From contig NZ_VTWS01000009.1 in the NCBI RefSeq assembly GCF_008727875.1, positions 1 to 64,000 on the forward strand: a stretch of DNA of 64,000 bases. Reading direction: 5' to 3'. Below the pieces are notes generated by a model. That model was not told the DNA's origin. It was given only the letters and a program-made list of their open reading frames with translations, and did no database searches. This DNA is from Larkinella humicola (GTDB taxonomy: Bacteria > Bacteroidota > Bacteroidia > Cytophagales > Spirosomataceae). How positions within the stretch are numbered: position 1 is the first letter of the stretch; each line of letters begins with the position of its first letter. Shown here one piece after another: positions 9,189-18,450 of this stretch. A program made the position numbers and the translations under genes.

Positions 9189-10856
9189 ATGAAACATACC
9201 CTTTTATTAGCGTCAAAACGGCCTCTGGCCTTGCTGGGAACGCTGCTGCTGGTTTTCTGGGCCAGTGCCTGCAAAGACAATGTACTCGACGAAACACCCC
9301 GCGCCTTTCTGAATCCCGATGTGGTGCTTGTGGATAAAGCCGGTTTTGAAACCGCCATCATCGCCATTCATTCGGCTGCCCGGGACGAACTATTCGGCAC
9401 CGACACCGAGAACCTGCACGCCATGAACATCGGCACGGACGCCTACATGCCGGGGGCCGTATCGACGCTGTTGCGCGACTACAACGTTTCGCTGACGCCG
9501 ACGCTGGCGTCCGTCGATCTGTGGTGGGAATGGGCGTATCTCAAAATGCTGCCGCGGGCCAACATTGTGGTCGATTATGCCGATAAACCGACCGCCAAAT
9601 GGGCGAATGAGGCTGAAAAGAACGCCATTCTGGCCGAAGCACGGTTTTTTCGGGGCTACACCTACTCGATTCTGGCCAATCTGTACGGTGGCGTCCCCTT
9701 GGTGTCGCATGTCGAAACGGCACCCAAGACGGATTATACGCGGGCCAGTCGTCAGGAGGTACTGGAGTTTGCCCGGCAGGATCTCGAATTTGCCTCGCAG
9801 TGGTTGCCCAAAAAACCGGCGGCTCCCGGTCGCATTGTGAAAGCCGCTGCCGACCATTTTCTGAGCGAAGTCTACCTGGCGCTGGGCAACAACGACAAAG
9901 CCATCGAAGCCGCTTCCGCCGTGATCAACGACGGTTCGTACAAGCTCATGACGCAGCGCTTTGGCAGCAAACTGGACAAACCCGGCGATGTTTTTTCGGA
10001 TTTGTTTCGGGATAAAAACCAGAATCTGGCGGCCAATACCGAGACCATCTGGGCCATTCAGTTCGAATACCAGACACCCGGTGGCGTTGCCTACACCAAT
10101 GCAACCAACGCGACCGCTTTCGGCGGAAACAGCAGCATGCGGGCCTGGGGAGCCGGGTATCACAACATCAAAGACCCGGAAGGCAAGTCGGGTATGGTCG
10201 TTTGCGATAGCCTGGGCCGTCCGGTGGGTTGGGTGATGGGAACGCCCTACGCCAGTTACGACGTCTGGAAAGAAGATTGGAACGACATGCGGAATTCGGC
10301 GTACAACATGCGTCGGACGTTCTATTACAACAATGCCTCCTCCCGTTTTTTCGGACAGAAAGTTGATCCCGTGGCGGCCAAAATCGACACGCTGAACTCC
10401 GGCTAGTATTATCCGTATACCCGGAAACTTGAAGGTGATCCGCTGGCCGGAAATACCGCCGGGCGAACGTTCGTGGAGTTTTATAAAATCCGGCTGGCCG
10501 AAACCTACCTGCTCAGGGCCGAAGCCTACATCCGGAAAGGTGACCGGCCAAAAGCCGCCGACGACCTCAACGTGCTGCGCAGCCGGGCCAAAGCCAAACC
10601 GGTTACGGCCGACCGCGCCACGCTCGACTACATTCTGGACGAGCGCGTGCGGGAGTTGATCATGGAAGAGCCCCGCCGTCGAACGCTCATCCGCTTCGGT
10701 TTTCTGGCCAATTCGCCCCTATTGGTGGAGCGAGTGAAGAAGTACAATACCAAAACCGGCAGCAACATCGTCGAAAAACACGAATTATTCCCGATTCCGC
10801 AGAAATTCATCGATGCCAACCTGGATGCCAAAATCGAACAGAATCCGGGGTATTAA
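9189..10856 (+). pseudogene. susD-like: SusD/RagB-family lipoprotein gene interrupted by an in-frame TAG
   Basis: Reading from 9189 gives 405 codons ending at TAG 10404-10406. The same frame continues without another stop to 10856, and the two parts joined make 555 codons, the usual SusD length. The N-terminus has a lipobox (WASACKDN) and TPR-like helices (RFFRGYTYSILANLYGGVPL). The continuation begins YYPYTRKLEGDPLAG and holds the conserved SusD C-terminus (RLAETYLLRAEAYIRKGD, DERVRELIMEEPRR, FPIPQKFIDAN). One base change would restore a sense codon. It is either a recent nonsense mutation, a sequencing error or, less likely, readthrough. Without the C-terminal part the glycan-binding lid should not fold. 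Confidence 0.88.
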
Positions 10857-10884
10857 TTGAAAAACCGTGCCCCGTCAGGCGCAT

Positions 10885-11033
10885 AACAGCGTAGCGTCGG
10901 TAGCAGAAAAACGAATTTCAACGTCCCGCGTGCCGTGAGGTACGCGACAATATACCGCAAGAATGGGTCGCGTACCTCACGGCACGCAAGAGCCACAAAT
11001 CGCCTGACCTACTACTACCGACGCTGCGCTGTT
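10885..11033. repeat. nested palindromic intergenic element
   Basis: A perfect 21-bp inverted repeat (10928-10948 with 10967-10987, 18-nt loop) lies inside an outer 19-bp inverted repeat with one mismatch (10885-10903 with 11015-11033). It lies between the broken susD gene and the GH97 gene and holds no convincing reading frame. It may act as an mRNA-stabilising or attenuating structure, or be a non-autonomous repeat. Confidence 0.65.
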
Positions 11034-11139
11034 AAATCCCTGCGGGATGAATGGCTCACCTTTTTAATCCTTATATTCAACCATCATCGCGAACAATCAG
11101 CGAGATTGGTGTATGTACCCTTTTAAACGTTCAACCTGA

Positions 11140-13002
11140 ATGGCCCGAATTCTTTTCGCTATTTTCTCCCTGACCCTGATCAACTTGGGGCGGGCGCAAA
11201 CGCCGGATTCGCTCCGGATCAGTTCGCCCAACGGCCTGCTCACCTGGTCGATTGGCTTGCGCGACCTGCCGGAATCACCCCAAAGTCCTGTATACGAAAT
11301 AACGTACCGGAACCAGCTCCTGATTCAGCCTTCGCGGCTGGGACTGGGCGGCAATCCCGCTGGCTCCCGGCCGTTGAACTGGGATAAGAACCTGCGGATC
11401 GTGTCGGCGACGAAACGAAGCCAGCAAGCAAACTGGAAACCGGTTTGGGGTGAACGCGCCGAGATTCCGGATCACTACAACGAACTGGTTGTCAGCCTGC
11501 GCAACGGGCCGGGGTCGGGCGGAACGATGCAACTCATCGTCCGGGCGTACGACGAGGGCGTGGCTTTCCGGTATTTTTTCCCGGAAGACCTGCGCATGCA
11601 GATTCTGGATGTTGGGCAGGAAATGACCTTTTTCAACCTGCCGCCGAAAACGAAAGCCCTCTACACCGATCATGCGCAGGGGAGCTACGAAGAACGGAAC
11701 GTAGAGAACTGGACGAAAGCCGCCCAGATGCCGCTCACCCTGAAACTCGACAACGGAACCTGGGCCTGCATCACACAAGCCGAGCAGAGCAGTTATCCGC
11801 TGGTGCGGCTCAAAACCGCCGGTCTGAACCAACTCGTCAGCCAACTGGCGGGCGAAATCACCGAAGCTTCGCCCTTTGCCAGTTCGTGGCGGGTGGTGAT
11901 GGCAGCCGACCGCCCCGGCGATCTGCTGGAACACAACTACCTGATTCAGAACCTCAATCCGCCGAATGAAATCAAGGACGTGAGCTGGATCAAACCGGGA
12001 AAAGTGATGCGGGAAGTGACGCTGTCGACCACCGGGGCCAAAAATCTGGTTGATTTTGCGGTGGAGCAAAACATCGACTACCTGCATTTCGACGCGGGCT
12101 GGTACGGCCACGAATACGAAATTGCGTCGGACGCCACCAGGGTGTCGGTCGATCCACGCCGGAATCCGAAAGGCGATCTGGATTTGCCCGAAGCCATTCG
12201 GTATGCCAAATCGAAGGGGAAGAAAGTCATTTTGTACGTCAACCACCGCGCCCTCGAACGGCAACTGGATACGCTGCTGCCGCTCTACCAACGCTGGGGC
12301 GTTGCCGGCATCAAATACGGTTTTGTGCATACGGGCTCGCACCACTGGACGGTCTGGCTGCACGACGCCATCCGCAAAGCCGCCAAACACCACCTGGTGC
12401 TGGACATCCACGACGAATATAGCCCGACCGGTTTCAGCCGGACGTATCCGAACCTGCTGACGCAGGAAGGCGTGCGGGGTAACGAAGAATGGCCCAATGC
12501 GACCCACAACACGGTTTTGCCCTTCACGCGGTACATTGCCGGAGCCGCCGATTATACGTTCTGCTTCAACCAGCCGCGGTTGACCAACACCAAAGGCCAC
12601 CAACTGGCGTTGCCGGTGATTTATTTCAGTCCGCTTCAGTATTTGTACTGGTACGGCAAACCGGCCGATTTCCCGGATCGGCAGGAAATTGAATTCTGGA
12701 AAGACCTCCCGACGGTTTGGGATGAAACGAAAGTGCTGGATGGAACGCCCGGTCAGTATGTGTCGGTGGCCCGGCGGAAAGGAAATGACTGGTTTCTCGG
12801 CACCATTACCAGCACCGAAGCCCGGAAAATCGACCTGTCGCTGGCCTTTCTGGAACCGGGGAAACAGTATTCGCTCTCGGTGTATGAAGACGATGGAACC
12901 GGAAAGATCCGGAAGCAAACCCGCACCGTCACGTCGAAAGACCGCCTGACTGCCAATCTGTTACCCTCCGGCGGGCAGGCGGTGGTCTTGAAAAGAAACT
13001 AA
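11140..13002 (+). CDS. glycoside hydrolase family 97 protein (SusB-like)
   Basis: 620 aa with a signal peptide (NLGRAQ). An N-terminal beta-sandwich (about 25-270) precedes a TIM-barrel catalytic domain (about 285-530) and a C-terminal beta domain. Family-typical blocks are IDYLHFDAGWYG (about 310), AGIKYGF (about 390), DIHDEYSPTG (about 421-430) and QEGVRGNEEWP (about 443-453). The last two carry probable catalytic and calcium-binding carboxylates. GIKYGF has Gly where, as I recall, retaining GH97 alpha-galactosidases have the Asp nucleophile, which favours the inverting SusB alpha-glucosidase type. It follows susC/susD and probably cleaves the imported alpha-glucan fragments in the periplasm. 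Confidence 0.9.
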   Translation: MARILFAIFSLTLINLGRAQTPDSLRISSPNGLLTWSIGLRDLPESPQSPVYEITYRNQLLIQPSRLGLGGNPAGSRPLNWDKNLRIVSATKRSQQANWKPVWGERAEIPDHYNELVVSLRNGPGSGGTMQLIVRAYDEGVAFRYFFPEDLRMQILDVGQEMTFFNLPPKTKALYTDHAQGSYEERNVENWTKAAQMPLTLKLDNGTWACITQAEQSSYPLVRLKTAGLNQLVSQLAGEITEASPFASSWRVVMAADRPGDLLEHNYLIQNLNPPNEIKDVSWIKPGKVMREVTLSTTGAKNLVDFAVEQNIDYLHFDAGWYGHEYEIASDATRVSVDPRRNPKGDLDLPEAIRYAKSKGKKVILYVNHRALERQLDTLLPLYQRWGVAGIKYGFVHTGSHHWTVWLHDAIRKAAKHHLVLDIHDEYSPTGFSRTYPNLLTQEGVRGNEEWPNATHNTVLPFTRYIAGAADYTFCFNQPRLTNTKGHQLALPVIYFSPLQYLYWYGKPADFPDRQEIEFWKDLPTVWDETKVLDGTPGQYVSVARRKGNDWFLGTITSTEARKIDLSLAFLEPGKQYSLSVYEDDGTGKIRKQTRTVTSKDRLTANLLPSGGQAVVLKRN

Positions 13003-13107
13003 CGGAATGGGCTTAAAAAAACGGGAAATCCAGACAGGACGGTTTTATTCATCATGGCTTGTATCAAAATAAATAAAGGACATGATGCGGTTCTGATTTA
13101 TTCTTGT

Positions 13108-13115
13108 TACCTTTG
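13108..13115 (+). promoter_or_regulatory. candidate -7 box of the cold-shock gene
   Basis: TACCTTTG matches the Bacteroidota sigma-70 -7 consensus TAnnTTTG exactly and lies 29 bp before the cold-shock start codon. I do not see a good -33 TTTG at the expected distance, so only half of the promoter is supported. Confidence 0.45.
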
Positions 13116-13143
13116 GTGAAATTTTAAAATACAATACAATATA

Positions 13144-13335
13144 ATGCAAACAGGAACTGTTAAATTTTTTAATGAACTCAAAGGTTTTGGGTTTATTACC
13201 CCTTCGGATTCAGACAAAGACATCTTTGTTCACGTATCAGGTTTGATTGACGAAGTTCGCGAGAACGACAAAGTTCAATTTGAAGTTGAGCAAGGTAAAA
13301 AAGGTTTGAATGCCGTTAACGTAGAGGTTATTTAA
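13144..13335 (+). CDS. csp: CspA-family cold-shock protein
   Basis: 63 aa, a complete cold-shock domain. RNP1 is KGFGFITP (residues 13-20) and RNP2 is DIFVHVSGL (27-35). The family binds single-stranded RNA or DNA and melts RNA structure, acting in the cytoplasm. The protein is acidic and lacks any extra C-terminal domain. The gene is monocistronic, with a -7 box upstream and a clear hairpin terminator 30 bp after the stop. It lies inside the carbohydrate locus without an obvious functional link to it. Confidence 0.97.
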   Translation: MQTGTVKFFNELKGFGFITPSDSDKDIFVHVSGLIDEVRENDKVQFEVEQGKKGLNAVNVEVI

Positions 13336-13364
13336 TCGAAAGATATAATAATTTGAAACGCTTG

Positions 13365-13397
13365 AAAAACATGCTTCCCGGCATGTTTTTTTTTGTT
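13365..13397 (+). terminator. Rho-independent terminator of the cold-shock gene
   Basis: AAAACATGC (13366-13374) pairs with GCATGTTTT (13381-13389) across a 6-nt loop and runs straight into a long T tract. Confidence 0.9.
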
Positions 13398-13414
13398 TTA
13401 TGCCTTCCCATTTT

Positions 13415-13503
13415 ACTTCGAAATTCGGTGTTCGGTGTTCACTATTCGATATTCATTTCAACTTAATATCGAATAGTGAATAACGAACACCGAATTTCGA
13501 AGT
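13415..13503. repeat. 39-bp near-perfect inverted repeat
   Basis: Positions 13415-13453 and 13465-13503 are reverse complements over 39 bp with two adjacent-region mismatches and an 11-bp loop. The arms are AT-rich and built of similar short words (TTCGGTGTTCGGTGTTC). It follows the cold-shock terminator and precedes the PHP/GDPD gene. It could be a repeat element, an extra terminator or a processed hairpin RNA. Confidence 0.7.
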
Positions 13504-13582
13504 TAGTACCGAATAACGAAGTGGAAGAGGTTAGAAAACGCCCTCAAATCCCTTTCCCGGTTGCATCCTCATTTATGCTCCC

Positions 13583-15505
13583 ATGCGACCGGTTTTCCTC
13601 TTTCTTTTCCTTCTGTTGTTCATTCCGCTTGCCCAGGCCCAGCACTGGTATAAAGGCAACCTCCACACGCACTCGCTCTGGAGCGACGGCGACGATTATC
13701 CCGAAATGATCATGGACTGGTACAAGGCCAACGGCTACCAGTTCATCGGTTTGTCGGATCACAACACCTTTCAGGAAGGCGAAAAATGGATCAAAGTGCC
13801 GCGCGCTCCCGACCGTCGGCGCACCTTCGAACGGTATTTGCGCACCTTCGGCCCCGATTGGGTGAAATACCAGACCGGCCCGAATGATTCCCTGAAAGTG
13901 CGGCTGAAGAACCTCAGCGAATACCGCAGCTATTTCGAAGAACCGGAGAAATTCCTGATTCTCAAGAGCGAAGAAGTTTCGACGGGTTACCAGGGCAAGC
14001 CCATTCACATCAACATGACCAACCTCCAGAACCTGCTGAAACCGCTGCCGGGCAACAGCGTAGCCGAGGTCATGCAGAACAACATCGACGCGGTGGTAGC
14101 GCAACGGCGGCAAACAGGCCAGCCCATGTTTCCCCACATCAACCACCCCAATTTTCATTACGCCATTACGGCCAACGACCTGATGCAACTCCGGCACGAG
14201 CGGTTTTTCGAGGTCTTCAACGGCCACCCGCAGGTGCACAACTACGGCGACAGCACCCGCGAAGGCACCGAGGCCATGTGGGACAAAATCAACCTGACAT
14301 TTCTGCGCCAGGGTCGACCGCTGATGCTCGGCCTTGCCACCGACGACAGTCATAATTATAATTTCTTCGGACCCACCTACAGCAATTCGGGGCGGGGTTG
14401 GGTGATGGTGAACGCGCCCGAGCTAAAACCCAACACGATTGTGGAAGCTCTGGAAGCAGGCCGGTTTTACGCGACCACGGGGGTTACCTTCGAAAGTCTG
14501 ACGCAAACCGCTACGACGGTGGCCTTCAAGATCAAAACCGAACCGGATGTCACCTACCGAATTCAGTTCATCGGGATTCGGAAAGGGCAGGAAAAGGCGG
14601 AAATTCTCCGTGAGTTGACCGGTACGGAAGCCAGCTACACGTTAACCGATGAGTTGTTGGTGCGGGCCAAAGTCATTTCGACCAAACCTAAATTCAATCC
14701 GTTTGAACCGGGTGATGTCGAAACTGCCTGGACGCAGCCGATGGCTCCGTTGCAGACTCCGCAGCCGCTCGCCAGCGTGGTGCCACTGCCCAACGCCCAC
14801 GCCCACAATGATTATGAGCAATCGCGCCCGCTTTGGGATGCGCTGGATCACGGTTTTACGAGTGTAGAAGCTGATGTGTATGCGCACCAGGACACGCTGT
14901 ATGTCGCCCACAACCGCCCGGCTTTCTGGAACACGGATAAGTCACTCGAAAATCTGTACCTGCGCCCGCTGGCCGAGCGAATTCGCCAAAACGGCGGGAA
15001 AGTGTATGCCAACTACAGCGGCCCGGTTTACCTGATGATCGACTTCAAAACCGGAGCCGACAGCACCTACCGGGCTTTGGAGAAGGTGTTGCAACGCTAT
15101 CGGTCGATTCTGACCACCTGCAAGGGAAACCGCTGCCAGCCGGGTGCTGTCACGGTTTTTATTTCCGGAAACCGCCCCATCGAAACCGTAAAAAGAGCCA
15201 AAGAGCGTTTGGTAGGCATCGACGGACGGGCCGCCGATCTGGGCAAGGGATTCAGCCGCGACCTGATGCCGGTGGTGAGCGATGCCTATGGCAACCAGCT
15301 TCAATGGCGCGGACAAGGGCCGATGCCGGACGAGCAGTTTCAAAAACTCCGGCAACTGGTTCAGCGGGTTCACGCCGAGGGGAAGAAACTGCGGCTCTGG
15401 GCCTGTCCCGAAGATCCGGCGGTGTGGGCCAAACTCCGCGAAGCCGGTGCCGATTTTCTGAGCACCGATCAACTGGAACTGGCACGGGATTTTTTGTTGA
15501 AATAG
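13583..15505 (+). CDS. fusion of a PHP-like metallophosphoesterase and a GDPD-like phosphodiesterase domain
   Basis: 640 aa with a signal peptide (PLAQAQ). Residues about 20-290 resemble the PHP fold, with metal-binding motifs NLHTHSLWSDG, LSDHNTF, HINHPNFHY and TDDSHN. A linker beta domain (about 295-395) follows. Residues about 405-640 resemble the PI-PLC/GDPD superfamily (NAHAHNDYEQSRPL, SVEADVYAHQDTLYVAHNR, MIDFKTGADS, and a Trp-rich end with LSTDQL). Both halves keep their metal ligands, so the enzyme may remove two kinds of phosphate ester or phosphodiester outside the cytoplasm. The substrate is unknown. It probably forms a transcription unit with the GH5-like gene 58 bp downstream. 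Confidence 0.8.
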   Translation: MRPVFLFLFLLLFIPLAQAQHWYKGNLHTHSLWSDGDDYPEMIMDWYKANGYQFIGLSDHNTFQEGEKWIKVPRAPDRRRTFERYLRTFGPDWVKYQTGPNDSLKVRLKNLSEYRSYFEEPEKFLILKSEEVSTGYQGKPIHINMTNLQNLLKPLPGNSVAEVMQNNIDAVVAQRRQTGQPMFPHINHPNFHYAITANDLMQLRHERFFEVFNGHPQVHNYGDSTREGTEAMWDKINLTFLRQGRPLMLGLATDDSHNYNFFGPTYSNSGRGWVMVNAPELKPNTIVEALEAGRFYATTGVTFESLTQTATTVAFKIKTEPDVTYRIQFIGIRKGQEKAEILRELTGTEASYTLTDELLVRAKVISTKPKFNPFEPGDVETAWTQPMAPLQTPQPLASVVPLPNAHAHNDYEQSRPLWDALDHGFTSVEADVYAHQDTLYVAHNRPAFWNTDKSLENLYLRPLAERIRQNGGKVYANYSGPVYLMIDFKTGADSTYRALEKVLQRYRSILTTCKGNRCQPGAVTVFISGNRPIETVKRAKERLVGIDGRAADLGKGFSRDLMPVVSDAYGNQLQWRGQGPMPDEQFQKLRQLVQRVHAEGKKLRLWACPEDPAVWAKLREAGADFLSTDQLELARDFLLK

Positions 15506-15563
15506 ACCTGAGAGCAAAGACAAGAGAGTATAGATAGCCCTTTATCCATTCGACTCCTGAACC

Positions 15564-16973
15564 ATGAGAAACCGGTTTCTAGCGACCCTTGCCTTAACTA
15601 GCCTAACGGGCTGGCTTTCAGCGCAACCCATCCGTTTGCACCCCGACAATCCGCATTATTTCAGCTACCAGGGCAAACCCACGGTGTTGATTACGTCGGG
15701 CGAACATTACGGAGCGGTTCTGAACCTGGATTTTGATTTCATTACGTACCTCAACACGCTTCAAAAAGACGGTTTGAACCTGACCCGCACCTTCACCGGA
15801 GCCTACCGCGAAGCCCCCGGCGACTTCGGGATCGAACACAACACGATGGCACCGGAAACGGGGCGGTTTGTTTGTCCGTGGCCCCGCAGCGAACAGGCTG
15901 GCTACGCGTTGGGTGGCAACAAGTTTGACCTTTCGCGTTGGGATGAGGCTTATTTCAACCGGTTGAAGGACTTTGTGGGAGCCGCTGAAAAACGCGGCAT
16001 TATTGTCGAACTGGCGCTCTTCTGTCCGTTTTACGAAGAAAAAATGTGGGTCATCAGTCCGATGAATGCCGCTAACAACGTCAATTCGGTTGGAACGGTC
16101 GGGCGGAACGACGTCTACACGCTCGACAAAAACGGGGGTTTGCTGGCCATTCAGGAAGCCATGGTGCGGAAAATCGTGACCGAGTTGAACGGTTTCAGCA
16201 ATGTGCTGTTTGAAATCTGCAACGAACCGTATTTTGGCGGGGTACAACTAAACTGGCAGCACCACATCGCCGACCTCATTGTGGAAACCGAGACCAGTTT
16301 ACCCAACAAACACCTCATTACGCAGAACATCGCCAATGGTTCGGCCAAAATCGAAAAGCCGCATCCGGCCGTGTCGGTTTTTAACTTTCACTACGCAACG
16401 CCACCCAAAGCGGTCCCGCTCAATTACGGGCTGAACAAAGTCCTGGGCGACAACGAAACCGGTTTTAAAGGCACTGCCGACTCCACCTACCGCAAGGAAG
16501 GCTGGGAGTTTTTGCTGGCCGGGGGCGGTCTCTACAACAACCTCGATTATTCGTTCACGTCCGTTCAACCCAACGGAACCTACACGCCGGGGCCGAAATC
16601 GCCCGGTGGGGGCAGTCCGGCGTTTCGGAAGCAACTGGGTGTTCTGAAAGACTTTATGCAAGGGCTGGATTTCGTTCGGATGAAACCGGATACGGTTTTG
16701 CCGGGCGGTTCGTTGCCGTCGCGGGTGCGGGTTCACGCCCTCAGCGAAACCGGGAAACAGTATGCCCTGTACGTCTACAACGGCAATCATCCGAAACAGC
16801 CCGAGTCGATGGACCTGACGCTGAATCTACCCGCCGGTCGCTACACGGTCACCTACGTTGAGCCGGAAACCGGCCGGAAGCAGAAGAAAACACTTCGGCA
16901 TTCCGGCGGTTTGGCAACGCTTAAAACTCCGGCTTTCGGGGCCGATCTGGCTCTGGCCGTAAAGACCCGTTAA
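15564..16973 (+). CDS. secreted GH5-like (clan GH-A) glycoside hydrolase
   Basis: 469 aa with a signal peptide (GWLSAQ). A TIM-barrel region spans about 25-370. FEICNEPYF (about 218-226) carries the Asn-Glu pair of the clan A acid/base, and GDNETGF (about 293) is a plausible nucleophile strand. The C-terminal 90 residues look like a beta-sandwich (YALYVYNGNHPKQPESMDL). The exact family and substrate cannot be given from sequence alone. Proteins of this kind often stand in Bacteroidota glycan loci. Its stop codon overlaps the stop of the convergent gene at 16970 by 4 bp. Confidence 0.75.
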   Translation: MRNRFLATLALTSLTGWLSAQPIRLHPDNPHYFSYQGKPTVLITSGEHYGAVLNLDFDFITYLNTLQKDGLNLTRTFTGAYREAPGDFGIEHNTMAPETGRFVCPWPRSEQAGYALGGNKFDLSRWDEAYFNRLKDFVGAAEKRGIIVELALFCPFYEEKMWVISPMNAANNVNSVGTVGRNDVYTLDKNGGLLAIQEAMVRKIVTELNGFSNVLFEICNEPYFGGVQLNWQHHIADLIVETETSLPNKHLITQNIANGSAKIEKPHPAVSVFNFHYATPPKAVPLNYGLNKVLGDNETGFKGTADSTYRKEGWEFLLAGGGLYNNLDYSFTSVQPNGTYTPGPKSPGGGSPAFRKQLGVLKDFMQGLDFVRMKPDTVLPGGSLPSRVRVHALSETGKQYALYVYNGNHPKQPESMDLTLNLPAGRYTVTYVEPETGRKQKKTLRHSGGLATLKTPAFGADLALAVKTR

Positions 16974-18097
16974 TTCAGCAGAATTTTTTTGGCATACTTA
17001 AACTGATTCGTGCGCATCTGGACGATTTTCAGGACCGGCGTGGCCAGCCCCGAGGGCGTTACGTGGAGCACATACCGGGTGGCACTGACCTTTTCAATTG
17101 TTCCCAGATTCGGAATTCCCTGCAAATCCACCACCGTAAACGCGGGGTCCGGTGCATTGGTTTTCACTTCGATCCGGCCCCGTTCCAGCGCCAGTACCTC
17201 AAAATAGAAGCCGTCGGCATCGTACGTCAGCCCCAGGATTTTCGATAATGCAAACCGGCCGTCGCGGTCGACCTGCCGCAAGCGGTAATAATTCGTTCCC
17301 TTTTGCGGAGCTTCATCCGTAAAACCGTATACCTGCATCGATTCGGAGAACCCTTTGGAAACGACTCGCCCAATGGCTTCAAAGGATTGAGCGTCGGTGC
17401 TGCGTTCCACGACAAAATAAGCACTGTTGGATTCAAAAGTAGTTTGCCAGCCCAGCAGCATCTGGTGCTCGACCCGCTTGCCGCTGAACGACGCCAGCCG
17501 CACGGGCATGGCCGCAGCATCGTCCCAATTGAAATTGGAAATGAAAATAAACTGTCGTTTCGGGTCGACCCAATCCGGTCCGGCACAGTATTGAATGGTC
17601 ACTTCGGTCACCGGACTGCTAAACGTAATCGAGTTGACCGCATTGTTAACGTTACTGTTGATTCCCGTGATGGTATTGCCGCTGACGGTATTGGTTGCCG
17701 CCGATCCGATAACCGGATTAACCGGCGTTCCTCCGTTGCTGCCCGAAACCGTCACCTCGTCCTGATACTGGCTGTCGCCATCGATCCGGTCGATATCGAG
17801 TAGGTTGAAATTCAGGTTACTGACGGGCTGCGAAAAGGTAATTTTGACGGAAATACAATTGCCATTCGTGGGAAAGTTGGCATTTAGCTCCAGCCCGTTG
17901 GCGCTCGGGCGGGGATAATCGAGGTAAAAGGAACTCGTCAGGCCGGTTATATCGACCGTGGCATTGACCGGAATATTCCCGATGTTGGTATAGGTATTCG
18001 TTAACTCCCCATCCGGATAGGTATTCCAATTGAGGTCCTGGGCCCAACCCACCGATACTGATAGCCAAAAAATGGCTAATCGTACAAATTGTCTCAT
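16970..18097 (-). CDS. type IX-sorted secreted protein, paralogue A
   Basis: 375 aa. The signal peptide ends at VGWAQ. An N-terminal beta-rich domain (about 20-190: DLNWNTYPDGELTNTY, SVKITFSQPVSNLNFNL, VTIQYCAGP) precedes a conserved segment starting AAAMPVRLASFSGKRVE (about 192), a linker that often precedes type IX sorting tails. The last 70 residues look like a type A sorting domain (LKIVQMRTNQFKYAKKILLN). The homologue at 23008 matches along its whole length. The block 17140-17527 is almost identical to 23181-23568, while the ends have diverged. The N-terminal function is not recognised. Confidence 0.8.
   Translation of the reverse strand: MRQFVRLAIFWLSVSVGWAQDLNWNTYPDGELTNTYTNIGNIPVNATVDITGLTSSFYLDYPRPSANGLELNANFPTNGNCISVKITFSQPVSNLNFNLLDIDRIDGDSQYQDEVTVSGSNGGTPVNPVIGSAATNTVSGNTITGINSNVNNAVNSITFSSPVTEVTIQYCAGPDWVDPKRQFIFISNFNWDDAAAMPVRLASFSGKRVEHQMLLGWQTTFESNSAYFVVERSTDAQSFEAIGRVVSKGFSESMQVYGFTDEAPQKGTNYYRLRQVDRDGRFALSKILGLTYDADGFYFEVLALERGRIEVKTNAPDPAFTVVDLQGIPNLGTIEKVSATRYVLHVTPSGLATPVLKIVQMRTNQFKYAKKILLN
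17140..17527 (-). repeat. 388-bp near-identical block, copy 1
   Basis: Aligned without gaps to 23181-23568 (offset 6041 bp), it differs at six positions by my reading. Both copies have the same orientation and the same place in paralogous genes, flanking the hsd cassette. Confidence 0.9.
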
Positions 18098-18102
18098 GAT
18101 GC

Positions 18103-18123
18103 TTAATGTTTATTTGTGTGTAC
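18103..18123 (+). repeat. 21-bp inverted repeat, left border of the hsd cassette
   Basis: Reverse complement of 22981-23001 with one mismatch. It starts TTAATGTTTATTTG and lies 5 bp beyond the start codon of paralogue A. I see no flanking target duplication. Confidence 0.75.
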
Positions 18124-18450
18124 ATGCGAATTAACAATTATTCAGGTTAAACACAAGCAAAAGTCAAATACCGTAGGAGAAAAAGACAAAAAGGCGTCAG
18201 AGAATGTACCAGAGGGATTCATCTTGTAAACAACAAAGAGAGGTTTGGCCCGACTCAGTAGCTCCAGCGAATCATAACCACAGTTACCCCATGTAACTTT
18301 TTTCGGAAAATGAGGGTACAGAATACCGCGTTCCGCTTTGTTTTTCGCAGGCATCCTCTTTAGATTGGGCCATTGATCCATTTTAACCCCTGCGGTTTCG
18401 CAGCCTAACCGGCTTTTTAGTTCCGGCCCCACAAACCGGAAAACGACTCT
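18124..18450. other. intergenic region upstream of hsdM
   Basis: About 330 bp without a supported gene. It must carry the promoter of the hsd operon and that of the leftward paralogue A. I could not identify a convincing -33/-7 pair or any operator. Confidence 0.5.

Noticed and set aside
13106-13139. TGTTAC before the cold-shock gene as another regulon promoter
   Set aside because: At 17 bp the second element reads AATACA, not GAATA, and the TACCTTTG string fits the normal -7 box better.
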